Shown piece after piece: positions 34,690-43,814 of a stretch of 64,000 nucleotides of DNA (within the stretch, counting starts at the first letter, position 1; every line of letters starts with the position of its first letter). The position numbers and the translations under genes were made by a program. The notes beneath the pieces were generated by a model. It searched no databases, was not told the origin of the DNA, and saw nothing but the letters and a program-made list of their open reading frames with translations. The stretch is from positions 345-64,344 of the forward strand of contig NZ_JGYX01000003.1 in the NCBI RefSeq assembly GCF_000741215.1, given 5' to 3'. Source of the DNA: Bifidobacterium pullorum subsp. gallinarum. GTDB lineage: Bacteria; Actinomycetota; Actinomycetes; Actinomycetales; Bifidobacteriaceae.

Positions 34690-36443
34690 CGTGCCTCCTG
34701 CCGCATCAATTCGAACATGCCGTTGTCGGATACGCCGAAACCCCCGACCGTCCGCATGCCATCGCCTGCGAAGTCCATCGGCAAATCGGCGTCGGGCACG
34801 GGACCGTCCTTGGGGTCCCTCGGCAGAATCAGCAGGAACCACGTCCCCTCGCCCGGGCGCGACCGCACCCTCAGGTCGCCGTTGTGCAGCCACGCATCGG
34901 ACAACGCGATCGACAGCCCCAGCCCGGAGCCTCCCGTCAGGCGCGAGCGCGATGGGTCGGCGCGCCAGAATCGGTCGAACACATGGCCCACCTGCTCGTC
35001 CGTCATGCCCACGCCGTAATCGCGCACGCTGATGACGACCGCGTGGCGGTTGGCTGCAAGCCGTACCTCGATCGGCCTGTCGTCGGAGGAGAAGTCGATG
35101 GCGTTGTTCAGCAGGTTGCGCACGATTCGGATCACGCGCCGCGAATCCAGTCTGACGATGACCGCGACATTCGGCAGAACCATGGAGATCGTCACCTGCT
35201 TGGCCGCCGCAATCTCCGCCACTTGTTCCACAGCCATGCCGATGGGCTCACGCACGTCGGTGTCCACCAGGTCCAGGGAGGCGTATCCGGCGTCATACCG
35301 GGAGATCTCCAATAGGTCGATCAGCATGGTCTGGAACCGGCCGACCTGGTCGCTGAGCAGTTCCACCGTTCTCCGGGTCGGCGGGTCGAACCCGTCGCGG
35401 CGAGTGTCCAGCAGATCGCAGGCCATGCGCATCGTGGTGATTGGGGTGCGCAGCTCATGGCTCACATCGGAGACGAACTGGCGCTGCCGGACGCCGATAT
35501 CCTCAAGTTCGTCGATCTTCTGCTTGAGCGAGGAGGCCATCTCGTTGAACGAATGCTGCAGCGTGCCGATCTCGTCACGCCGGTCCTCCACCACACGGGC
35601 GTCCAGGTCGCCTGAGGCCAAGGTCTCCGCCGTGGCCGCCACCCGTTTGATCGGACGAACGATGCTGTGCATGACCATCCAGACAAGCACTCCCATCACG
35701 GCGCTCAGCGCCAGGCACACGAAAGCCAGGTTAAGTTGGATGCGACCCAGGGACTCCTGCTGGGTTGCGAACGAGAACAACGCGAACAGTTCCAGGTCCC
35801 CCACCGGACCAAATTCGAGGATGGTGCCGAGCACCGCGCCGGGTGGCCCGGCCGTGTCCGCATCCACGGTCAGGGACACCGGCTGGTAGAACACGCTGCC
35901 GTCGGTGCTGCCGGCCACGCTGCTGCGCATCTCGTCGCTGATCAGCGGAGCGAACGTGGGCTCCGTGGAGATCGGCACGATAGCGTTGCCGGAGGTACTG
36001 CGGCTCCACAGGTACACGCCCACCAGGTTGGCGGCGCCGTCCTGCTGCATCGAGGATGCCACGGAGGCGACGAGTTGCTGATAGCGTTCGTTTTCGGATG
36101 CATCGGCGGATTCCAGACTGTATTGGGCCTGGACCACCTGGTTGGAGAAATCGCTGCGCGCCTGGTTGGAGACCTGGTCCAGCAAGGTGTTGCGCACCAG
36201 CATCATCGACACGACCGTGAACACCACGGCCACCACGAGGGCGAGCAGCACCGCGAACGCCGCGGTCCGCGCACGCAGCGAACTGTGCACACGCCCCGTC
36301 CACCGATGCAGATGGAGCCATGGAAACCGACGTCCGGCGCTTCCCGCATCCGACCGCGCCCCGCCGGCACCGCCCGTCCCGCCACCAAGACGTCGATTCC
36401 GACCGGTGCGGCCGATGTCCGTATGGGGCGTCACGCCGCACAT
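34686..36443 (-). CDS. mtrB: Sensor histidine kinase MtrB
   Basis: This is 585 aa with two transmembrane helices, FAVLLALVVAVVFTVVSMML near residue 65 and LAFVCLALSAVMGVLVWMVM near 245, with an extracellular sensor between them. A HAMP linker follows. The H-box is FVSDVSHELRTPITTMRM (phospho-His in SHELRTP), the N-box is RNLLNNAIDFSS, and the G-boxes are RDYGVGM and GGSGLGLSIA. It is the partner of MtrA, whose gene overlaps its start by 13 bases, and of LpqB downstream. In other actinobacteria the system controls cell-wall and division genes. Confidence 0.9.
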   Translation of the reverse strand: MCGVTPHTDIGRTGRNRRLGGGTGGAGGARSDAGSAGRRFPWLHLHRWTGRVHSSLRARTAAFAVLLALVVAVVFTVVSMMLVRNTLLDQVSNQARSDFSNQVVQAQYSLESADASENERYQQLVASVASSMQQDGAANLVGVYLWSRSTSGNAIVPISTEPTFAPLISDEMRSSVAGSTDGSVFYQPVSLTVDADTAGPPGAVLGTILEFGPVGDLELFALFSFATQQESLGRIQLNLAFVCLALSAVMGVLVWMVMHSIVRPIKRVAATAETLASGDLDARVVEDRRDEIGTLQHSFNEMASSLKQKIDELEDIGVRQRQFVSDVSHELRTPITTMRMACDLLDTRRDGFDPPTRRTVELLSDQVGRFQTMLIDLLEISRYDAGYASLDLVDTDVREPIGMAVEQVAEIAAAKQVTISMVLPNVAVIVRLDSRRVIRIVRNLLNNAIDFSSDDRPIEVRLAANRHAVVISVRDYGVGMTDEQVGHVFDRFWRADPSRSRLTGGSGLGLSIALSDAWLHNGDLRVRSRPGEGTWFLLILPRDPKDGPVPDADLPMDFAGDGMRTVGGFGVSDNGMFELMRQEAR

Positions 36444-37174
36444 CCCGCCACGGGAGCGACGAACTTGTATCCGATGCCGCGCACGGTCCGGATGATCTGC
36501 GGATGTTCCGGATTCGACTCCACCTTGGCTCGCAGCCGCTGGATGTGCACCGTCACCAGACGGGTGTCGCCGGCGTCCTCATACCCCCATACGCTTTTGA
36601 GCAGGTTCGCCCTGCTGATGACTTCCCCCGCGTTGCACGCCAGCACGTACAGCAGCTCGAACTCCATCGGGGTCAGCTGCAGGTCCGCACCGTCCTTCTG
36701 CGCCAGATGCTCGCCACGGTCCATAACGATGCCGCCGCACTCGATATGCCCCGAATCATTATCCCTCCCCCCGAAATGAATCCCATTGGTGGGTGTGGGG
36801 ATACGCAGGCGCGCCCTCACCCGGGCCACCAGCTCCGCCACTTTGAACGGTTTGGGGACGTAGTCGTCGGCCCCGGCCTCCAGTCCGGTGACGATATCCT
36901 GCGTATCCGACTTGGCGGTCAGCATGATGATCGGCACGCCGGAATCCCGTCGGATCATCCGCGCCACCTCCACGCCGCCCATGCCGGGCAGCATGACGTC
37001 GAGCAGCACCAGATCCGGACGCACGACGGGCAGCACGTCAAGCGCCCGCAGCCCATCCGCGCACACCGTGGTCCGGAAGCCTTCACTTTCGAGCACGATG
37101 GACAACATCTCCCCCAACGCCTGGTCGTCGTCCACGATCAGGATCGTTTTCGTTTCGGATTCCGGGTTGTGCAC
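36431..37174 (-). CDS. mtrA: Response regulator MtrA
   Basis: The start is taken at GTG 37174, with AGGGGG about eight bases upstream, giving 247 aa. The receiver domain has the acidic pair in ILIVDDD, the phospho-Asp in DLVLLDVMLPGMGG, MLTAKS and the Lys in YVPKPF. An OmpR/PhoB winged-helix domain follows (LQLTPMEFELLYVLACNAGE, then SVWGYEDAGDTRLVTVHIQR, RTVRGIGYKF). Order mtrA-mtrB-lpqB is the conserved actinobacterial arrangement. A 186-bp upstream region holds its promoter. Confidence 0.9.
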   Translation of the reverse strand: MHNPESETKTILIVDDDQALGEMLSIVLESEGFRTTVCADGLRALDVLPVVRPDLVLLDVMLPGMGGVEVARMIRRDSGVPIIMLTAKSDTQDIVTGLEAGADDYVPKPFKVAELVARVRARLRIPTPTNGIHFGGRDNDSGHIECGGIVMDRGEHLAQKDGADLQLTPMEFELLYVLACNAGEVISRANLLKSVWGYEDAGDTRLVTVHIQRLRAKVESNPEHPQIIRTVRGIGYKFVAPVAGCAA

Positions 37175-37360
37175 CTCATCCCCCTCACATCGATGGGGCC
37201 GCGCCGTTGTGCGGCTCCCACATGCCGTATCGTCCGAACCGTTGTGGGCCGCTTGGCGATGACGGCCTGCGCGTTCCTGCAATCAGTAAGTCATTGTACC
37301 GTGGTCCGGGCGCACCTCGTCACGCGGCACCGGCGGAACCGCCCCTCGTTCCTCCCTGCG

Positions 37361-38764
37361 CTACCGTTCGCCGTCGGTTCCGGGCTTCGGCCCTTCGGCA
37401 TGCAGGATGGCGCGGATGCGGTCCAGCCTTGGCTTCACCTCATGCTCATAGCCACGATCGTTCGGATGATAGTATTCGCGGCCCACCAGTTCGTCCGGCA
37501 TGTACTGCTGCGGTGCCACGGCACCCGGCCAGTCGTGCGCATACCGGTAGCCCTCATGGTTGCCCCAGTCCTTCATCAGCTTGGTCGGCGCGTTGCGCAA
37601 ATGTAACGGCACCTCGCCGATGCGCCCGGCGTCCACGTCGGCGAGCGCCTGGTCGATGGCCAGGTAGCTGGCGTTGGATTTGGGCGCGGTGGCCACGGCC
37701 ACGGTGGCTTCCGCCAGGATGATGCGTGCCTCGGGCATGCCGATCATAGCCACGGCCTGCGCGGCGGCGACCGTGACCTCCAGGATCTGCGGGGCGGCCA
37801 TGCCGACCTCCTCGGCGGCGGCGATCATGATGCGCCGGGCGATGAACCGGGGGTCCTCCCCCGCACGGATCATACGGGCCAGGTAATGCAACGCGGCGTC
37901 GACGTCTGAGCCGCGCATCGATTTGATGAATGCGGAGATGACGTCGTAGTGGTCGTCGCCGCCCTTGTCGTACCGCACGGTGGCCACGTCCATGACCTGG
38001 CTGACGACCTCGGGGGTGATGATCGGCCGGCGCGCGCCCTTCTTGCGGGCCGTGTCGCCGGTCATCGCCCCGGCGGCGGCCTCCAGGATGGTCAGGGTCT
38101 TGCGTGCGTCGCCGCCGGCCATGCGCACGATCTCGTCGACGGCCTCGTCAGTGGCCCTGACCTCGCCCTTGAGCCCGCGCGGATCGTTGAGTGCCCGCTC
38201 GATGAGGGTTTTGAGGTCATCGGGTTCAAGGGATTCGAGTTTGACGACCACGGACCGGCTGAGCAACGGTTTGATGACGGAGAAGCTCGGGTTCTCGGTG
38301 GTGGCGGCGATGAAGGTGACGTCGCGGTTCTCCACGCTGGGCAGCAGCGCGTCCTGCTGGGATTTGGAGAAGCGGTGCACCTCGTCGATGAACAGCACCG
38401 TCTCCTTGCCTTCGGCCACGAGCCGCCGGTGTGCGCGGTCGAGCACGGCGCGCACATCCTTGACGCCGGAGGTCACCGCCGACAACTCCTCGAACACGCG
38501 GCCGGACTGTTTGGCCACGATGTAGGCCAGAGTGGTCTTGCCCACGCCAGGCGGCCCGAACAGGATGATCGAACTGGGCGCGGTCAACGAGCCCTTGGAT
38601 GCGGGGTTCGCCAGACGGCGCAGCGGCGAGCCGGGCCCCAGCACATGGTCCTGTCCCACCACCTCGTCGAGCGTGGCGGGGCGCATGCGCACGGCGAGCG
38701 GACGGGTCACATCCTCGGGCGCGTCGGTCGCGGCGAACAGGTCGGCGTCATCGGTCATAGCCAT
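37361..38764 (-). CDS. rarA: Replication-associated recombination protein RarA (MgsA)
   Basis: This is 467 aa, an AAA+ ATPase related to clamp-loader and RuvB proteins, acting at stalled replication forks. Walker A is FGPPGVGKTTLAYIV (about residue 70), Walker B is VLFIDEVHRFSKSQQDALLP, sensor-1 is FIAATTENPSF and the Arg-finger region is PLLSRSVVVKLE. The C-terminal domain has HYDVISAFIKSMRGSDVDAA and HLRNAPTKLMKDWGNHEGY. All are hallmarks of full-length RarA. It lies downstream of the helicase gene on the same strand. Confidence 0.92.
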   Translation of the reverse strand: MAMTDDADLFAATDAPEDVTRPLAVRMRPATLDEVVGQDHVLGPGSPLRRLANPASKGSLTAPSSIILFGPPGVGKTTLAYIVAKQSGRVFEELSAVTSGVKDVRAVLDRAHRRLVAEGKETVLFIDEVHRFSKSQQDALLPSVENRDVTFIAATTENPSFSVIKPLLSRSVVVKLESLEPDDLKTLIERALNDPRGLKGEVRATDEAVDEIVRMAGGDARKTLTILEAAAGAMTGDTARKKGARRPIITPEVVSQVMDVATVRYDKGGDDHYDVISAFIKSMRGSDVDAALHYLARMIRAGEDPRFIARRIMIAAAEEVGMAAPQILEVTVAAAQAVAMIGMPEARIILAEATVAVATAPKSNASYLAIDQALADVDAGRIGEVPLHLRNAPTKLMKDWGNHEGYRYAHDWPGAVAPQQYMPDELVGREYYHPNDRGYEHEVKPRLDRIRAILHAEGPKPGTDGER

Positions 38765-38815
38765 CAGTGTACTCGCATCATTCGAACTGTTGTTCGAATA
38801 CGTGTCGGCGGCGCG

Positions 38816-41386
38816 TCAGTCGCCCACGTGGTAGTCATGGAAGACCACCTCGCCGGATTCCTGCGTGGCATCCAGATCCACAACGCCCTCGATGGCCCAA
38901 TCGTGGTCGCCGTCGGAGTCGTCGATGATCTGCCGCACCTTCCAGGTGTGCTCGTCGCGCTCATGCGAGTCGTCCAGCATGAACAGCTCGGCGGAACGCG
39001 CCTGCGCGTCGGTGTTCACGTATTCGTGCGCGTCGTAGTAGTCGTCGAGCGCGTCCTCCCACTCGTGCACGCCGTAGCCCCAGTCCTTGTCGAGCGCGCC
39101 GAGCTCCTCGGGTCGGTCCAGGTCCATGAGCTGCACGCGGCGGAACATCGCGTTGCGCACGAGTACGGTCAGTCCGCGGCGGTCCTCCACCACGGCATCC
39201 CTGGCACCCGGGGCGGCCGAGTTGAGTGCGGCGGTCTCCGCATCGGCCGCGGCGCCCGCGTTCTCCCACTCGTCCACCAGGCTGGAGTCAATCGAGCGGA
39301 CGACCACGCGCAGCCAGGCGATGATGTCGCGCAGCTGCTCGTCGCGTTTCTCGAACGGCACGGTGCGGGACAACGCGCGGTACGCGTCCGACAGGTACCG
39401 CAGCAGCGTGCCCTCGGAGCGGGCGATGTTGTAGCGTGCGATGTATCCGGTGAAGTCGGAGGCGGTCTCCACCATGTCGCGCACCACCGACTTGGGGCTC
39501 AGCCAGTAGTCGTTGGCCCACGGCACGTCATGCCGGTACTGGCGGAATGCGGCGTCGAGCAGGTTCTCAAGCGGCTTGGGGTAGGTGACCTCGGCCAGAC
39601 GCTCCATGCGCTCGTCGTAGTCCAGTCCCTCGTCCTTCATCGCGGCCATGGCCGCGTCGCGCGCCTGGCGCTCTTGGGCGCGCAGCACCTGCTTGGGGTC
39701 CTCGAGCGTGGATTCCACCATCGAGATCACGTCGAGCGCGTAGGTGTCGGATTCGGGGTCGAGCAGTTCGAGCGCGGCCAGCAGGAACGGGCTCAGCGGC
39801 TGGTCGAGCGCGAAATCCTCGGGCACGTCCACGGTGGTGAAGTAGTCCTTGCCTCCGTCGTCGCGATCCTCGGTCTCGATGACGCCGGAGTCGAACAGCG
39901 TGGCGAAGATCTCGTCGGCGCGCCCATGCAGCTGCTCCTTCTGCTCGGCGGTCTGCTGCGAGTCGTCGATGAGCCGGTCCACGCGGCGGCGCGCGTCGCC
40001 GCCCTGCGCCACCTCGTTGAGCACCATCGAGTGGGTGATCCGCAGATGCGGCACCAGCGTTTCGGGTGCGGCGTCGATGAGCTTGTCGAACGTGTTCTCG
40101 TTCCACGTCACGAACCCCTCGGGCGCCTTCTTGCGCTTGATCTTCTTGAGCTTCTTCGGGTCGTTGCCGGCCTTGGCGACGGCGCGCGCATTCTCGATCT
40201 CGAACTCGGGGGCCTCGGCCACCACCAGGCCTTCGGTATCGAAGCCCATGCGGCCGGCGCGCCCGGCGATCTGGTGGAATTCGCGGGCACGCAGGCGGCG
40301 CATCCGGGAACCGTCGAATTTGGTGAGCGCCGTAAGCACCACCGAATGGATCGGCACGTTGATGCCGACGCCGAGCGTATCCGTGCCGCAGATGACCGGC
40401 AGCAGCCCCTGCTGGGCGAGTTGTTCGACCAGTCGGCGGTAGCGCGGCAGCATACCGGCATGGTGGATGCCGACGCCGGTTTTCAGCAGCCGCTGCAGGA
40501 TCTTGCCGAATGCGGTGGTGAAGCGCGTGCCCTTCATCGCCTCGGCGATGGCCTCGCGCTGTTCGCGGCTGGAGACGCCGGTGGAGGCGAGCGCCTGCGC
40601 GGTGGTCAGGGCCGCGTCCTGGGAGAAATGGACGACGTAAATCGGTGTCTCATGCCGGTTGAACAGCAGTTCGACGGTGTGTTCGAGCGGTTTGTCGGTG
40701 TATTCGTAGGTCAACGGGACCGGTCGGGGTGCGTCGGCGATAATGTCGACGTCGGTGTCGGTCATGTCCTCGAGTTTGTCGGCGATGGCGTCGACGTTGC
40801 CGAGGGTGGCGCTCATCAGCAGGAACTGGGTGCGCGGCAGGGTGAGCAGCGGCACCTGCCAGGCCCAGCCGCGTTCCGAATCGCCGTAGTAGTGGAATTC
40901 GTCCATGGCCACGCAGCCGACGTCGGCGTGACGGCCCTCGCGCAGCGCCTGGTTGGCCAGGATCTCAGCCGTGCAGCAGATGATCGGCGCGTCCGCGTTG
41001 ATATGCGTATCGCCGGTGATCATGCCCACGTAGTCGCGCCCGAACGCCTCGACCAGGTCGAAGAACTTCTCGGAGACCAACGCCTTGATCGGCGCGGTGT
41101 AGTAGGAGCGCCGGCCGGTGCACATCGCGGCGAAATGCATGGCGAGCGCCACCAGCGACTTGCCGGAGCCCGTCGGGGTGTTCAGGATCACGTGGTCGCC
41201 GGCGAGCAGGTCCATAATGGCCTCCTCCTGGTGCGGCCACGGCTGGACGTCCTTGACGTCCTCGACCCAGCCGAAGAAGCGCTCGTAGATTTCGTCGGTG
41301 TCGATGTTGCGCCCGCCGCCGTACCAGTCGGGTGCCAACGCCCCCAACGACCCGTAGGCCGCGTCATGTCCCTGTTCCTCTGTCAT
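38816..41386 (-). CDS. Ski2-like RNA helicase with DUF3516
   Basis: This is 856 aa. SF2 helicase motifs are NTPTGSGKSLVALAMHFAA (Walker A), VAMDEFHYYGDSERGWAWQ (DEFH-type motif II), LLMSATLGNV, CGTDTLGVGINVPIHSVV and HQIAGRAGRMGFDTEG. This is the Ski2/Mtr4-like actinobacterial family with a C-terminal DUF3516 (SEGTLLRYLSDAYRALSRTV). It probably acts on structured RNA in decay or maturation; the substrate is not known. Its start lies nine bases after the sortase gene, so part of its transcription may come from the pilus operon. Confidence 0.88.
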   Translation of the reverse strand: MTEEQGHDAAYGSLGALAPDWYGGGRNIDTDEIYERFFGWVEDVKDVQPWPHQEEAIMDLLAGDHVILNTPTGSGKSLVALAMHFAAMCTGRRSYYTAPIKALVSEKFFDLVEAFGRDYVGMITGDTHINADAPIICCTAEILANQALREGRHADVGCVAMDEFHYYGDSERGWAWQVPLLTLPRTQFLLMSATLGNVDAIADKLEDMTDTDVDIIADAPRPVPLTYEYTDKPLEHTVELLFNRHETPIYVVHFSQDAALTTAQALASTGVSSREQREAIAEAMKGTRFTTAFGKILQRLLKTGVGIHHAGMLPRYRRLVEQLAQQGLLPVICGTDTLGVGINVPIHSVVLTALTKFDGSRMRRLRAREFHQIAGRAGRMGFDTEGLVVAEAPEFEIENARAVAKAGNDPKKLKKIKRKKAPEGFVTWNENTFDKLIDAAPETLVPHLRITHSMVLNEVAQGGDARRRVDRLIDDSQQTAEQKEQLHGRADEIFATLFDSGVIETEDRDDGGKDYFTTVDVPEDFALDQPLSPFLLAALELLDPESDTYALDVISMVESTLEDPKQVLRAQERQARDAAMAAMKDEGLDYDERMERLAEVTYPKPLENLLDAAFRQYRHDVPWANDYWLSPKSVVRDMVETASDFTGYIARYNIARSEGTLLRYLSDAYRALSRTVPFEKRDEQLRDIIAWLRVVVRSIDSSLVDEWENAGAAADAETAALNSAAPGARDAVVEDRRGLTVLVRNAMFRRVQLMDLDRPEELGALDKDWGYGVHEWEDALDDYYDAHEYVNTDAQARSAELFMLDDSHERDEHTWKVRQIIDDSDGDHDWAIEGVVDLDATQESGEVVFHDYHVGD

Positions 41387-41395
41387 ACCCCGAGT

Positions 41396-42313
41396 CTATC
41401 GGCGGTGACGAACAAGCCTGACCGTCACCACGGTGGCGATGGCGGCCGCGGCGACGACGATGGCCGCGATCACGGCGATGCGGATGGGGGACGTCGCCTC
41501 CGCCTGCGGCTCGGCGTCGGCCTGTGCGGCGGTCCGGTTCGGTATGCGGTGCCCGCGCACCAGCAGTCGCTGCGTGTTGATGCCGTACGGCGTGCACGTG
41601 ACCAGCGTGCAGTAATCCTGATCCGGATCGATGGCCAGGTCGTCCATGTCATAGGGGTCGACGGTCACGATCTGGTCCACCTGATAGGTCAACGTCCTGT
41701 CGAGCACATGGATCATGAAGACGTCGCCCTGCTCCATGTCGTCGAGGTCGGTGAACAGCTTCGAACTCGGCAGTCCGCGATGTCCGGACAGCACGGCGTG
41801 CGTGCCCTGGCCGCCCACCGGCAGCGAACTGCCCTCCAGATGGCCGGCACCCGACTGCAGCACCGATGCGTCGGTGCCGTGGTAGATGGGCATCGAGACA
41901 TCCAGCTTGGGGATCTCCAGATATCCCATGATGCCGGTGTCGGAGACGTCGAGCAGATTCTCGTACTCGGTGGTGTCCGCGGGGGTGGGGGTGAACCGGC
42001 CCTCGTCGGCGGTCAGGTCCGCATTGTATTGACGGGCGGCCTCAAGCAGTTCGGCCACATGGGCCTCGTCCATGGCGGAGGTCTGCTCAGTGTACTCCAC
42101 GATGGCCTGCGACTGGCGGCGGGAGTTCCACCAGTTGCTGACCGTCGGATACAGCAGCAGTCCCAGCCCGGTCAGGAACACGACCGCCAGCGCGATGCTG
42201 GACAGGCCGATGCGCCTGCGGGCGTGGGACCGCCGAGTCCCACCGCCGGTGGGACGACGCGTCCCGCTCCTGTGCCTGCCGGCCGGGGAACGGGACACGT
42301 TATGGTTCATCAT
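41396..42313 (-). CDS. Class C (pilus) sortase
   Basis: This is 305 aa. A basic N terminus is followed by one helix (LSSIALAVVFLTGLGLLLYP) and a second C-terminal helix (IRIAVIAAIVVAAAAIATVV), as in class C sortases. Catalytic residues are His in HAVLSGHRGLP, Cys in YCTLVTCTPYGINTQRLLVRG (split as TLVTC and TPYGINTQ) and Arg in QRLLVRG. It polymerises the backbone and tip pilins encoded directly upstream, joining the cleaved LPxTG-type Thr to a pilin Lys. It is the last pilus gene. Confidence 0.92.
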   Translation of the reverse strand: MMNHNVSRSPAGRHRSGTRRPTGGGTRRSHARRRIGLSSIALAVVFLTGLGLLLYPTVSNWWNSRRQSQAIVEYTEQTSAMDEAHVAELLEAARQYNADLTADEGRFTPTPADTTEYENLLDVSDTGIMGYLEIPKLDVSMPIYHGTDASVLQSGAGHLEGSSLPVGGQGTHAVLSGHRGLPSSKLFTDLDDMEQGDVFMIHVLDRTLTYQVDQIVTVDPYDMDDLAIDPDQDYCTLVTCTPYGINTQRLLVRGHRIPNRTAAQADAEPQAEATSPIRIAVIAAIVVAAAAIATVVTVRLVRHRR

Positions 42314-42329
42314 CGGTTCAGCACACCGT

Positions 42330-43763
42330 TCACTTCACGCGCTTGCGGGACAGGAACACGATGGCACCGAGCACCAGCGCACCGCCCAGGGCGTAGAAGA
42401 TCGCAGTGCCGATGCCGCCGGTGGAGGGCAGCTCGTTGCCGGTCTTGTTGACGATGTGGACGCCACCGTCGCCTTCATGCCAGATGCCGCCGTCGACGGT
42501 CGCGTCGATATTCGCGTCCTTGACGGCGATCTCGACACGTCCGGCGAGCTTGTTGTAGCCTTCGGGGGCCTTGGTCTCCTCCAGCCAGTAGGTGGTGTTG
42601 GCGTCGAAGCCCTTGATCTCAAGCTGACCGTTGACGGTGGTGATGGTACCAACAGCCGGCTCGCCGTCCTTCGCGAAGCGGTACACGCCGTCGGACACCT
42701 TCACCAGCGGGATCTCTTTGCCGCCGTTCTCGGCGTCGTAGAGCTTGAACTTGGCGCCATCCAGCACCTTGTTGTCACCGTCGGTCTTCACGACATCGAC
42801 CTTGTAGGTGTAGGTCTCGGTCTCCGACGGAGGGGTGAACCGGTCCTCGGGCTTAGCAGCGTTGCCGTACTCAAGCTGGGTCTTGTTCGGGTTGGCAGAC
42901 GGGTACACCGCAGCCTTCTCGTTCACCACGGCGTCGTAGGTCACGACGATGTTGGTATCAGAAGTGATGGTGTCGAGGTAGGACTGGTGGAAGACGATCT
43001 CAAAGGTGCAGCCGTCGGTCAGACCGGTCGTCTTGACGGTGTAGTTCGCCGCGGCAAGGTCGGAACCGCCGACCTGGACCTTGATGGAGCCGGCGTTAAG
43101 CGTCAGGCCTTTGGACATGACGTCGTGCAGCACGTAGCTCTCGGCTCCCGCCTTGGCGGTGATGGTGGTCTTGAACTCGACGGTGTCGCCGATTTCGGCG
43201 GTGTTCTTATCACCCCACTCACCGGTCGAATCCTCCTTGACCTCCTTGTTGATACCGGGCAGGTCGTTCTTCTCCTCCATCACCACGTCGGGCGTGGTGG
43301 TGTCGAGAGAGCAGAGGGTGCCGACCGTGGTATCCACGAGGTAGTAGCCGAGGTTCAGACCCGTGAAGCTGACGGTGGCACTGTCCGCGGTCTTGGTGGC
43401 CTTGGCCGCGATCTTGGCCTCCGTGGCGTGCGCCAGCGCGGCCTTGGCGAAGGCTTTGACGTCCGCACCCTTGACCCAGGTCACATAGCCCTCGTCAATG
43501 GAGACGTACTGGGTCTGCTTGGCAAGCCAGTCGGCCCAGTCGGTGTTCGCCTTGTAGGAGTACACGCCCTTGTCGGTGTTGTAGCTCTCAAGCACGAGGA
43601 CCTGATACGCGTTGTATGTATGCCCCGGCTCGGCATTATTGATGGTGATGGAGCCGTTGTCGTTATTGGTTCCGTTCGCCGCATACGCGCTGGTGGGCAG
43701 CAGCATGGCGATGGACGCGAGAATCGCGAAGATCAGCGCGACCAGTTTGTTTGGTTTCCTCAT
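42330..43763 (-). CDS. Major backbone pilin (isopeptide-forming fimbrial protein)
   Basis: This is 477 aa from 43763 after AAAGGA. A signal peptide (LVALIFAILASIAMLLPTSA) precedes Ig-like CnaB domains that form internal isopeptide bonds. The pilin-type Lys motif is VYPSANPNK, the E-box is YWLEETKAPEGYNKL and the C-terminal sorting signal is LPSTGGIG, then a hydrophobic stretch and RKRVK. These are the standard features of Gram-positive shaft pilins polymerised by class C sortase. It lies between the tip pilin and the sortase. Confidence 0.92.
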   Translation of the reverse strand: MRKPNKLVALIFAILASIAMLLPTSAYAANGTNNDNGSITINNAEPGHTYNAYQVLVLESYNTDKGVYSYKANTDWADWLAKQTQYVSIDEGYVTWVKGADVKAFAKAALAHATEAKIAAKATKTADSATVSFTGLNLGYYLVDTTVGTLCSLDTTTPDVVMEEKNDLPGINKEVKEDSTGEWGDKNTAEIGDTVEFKTTITAKAGAESYVLHDVMSKGLTLNAGSIKVQVGGSDLAAANYTVKTTGLTDGCTFEIVFHQSYLDTITSDTNIVVTYDAVVNEKAAVYPSANPNKTQLEYGNAAKPEDRFTPPSETETYTYKVDVVKTDGDNKVLDGAKFKLYDAENGGKEIPLVKVSDGVYRFAKDGEPAVGTITTVNGQLEIKGFDANTTYWLEETKAPEGYNKLAGRVEIAVKDANIDATVDGGIWHEGDGGVHIVNKTGNELPSTGGIGTAIFYALGGALVLGAIVFLSRKRVK

Positions 43764-43814
43764 GGGTGTTGTCCTTTCTTGCATTGTTCCCCATTAGGTA
43801 TGTGTGCAGCCCGT

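Noticed and set aside
37949..42451. Very long plus-strand open frame (1,500 codons) opposite rarA, helicase and sortase
   Set aside because: It is antisense to three genes with clear motifs, has low-complexity composition rich in Val, His, Arg and Gly, and no recognisable domains; high GC makes such shadows common.
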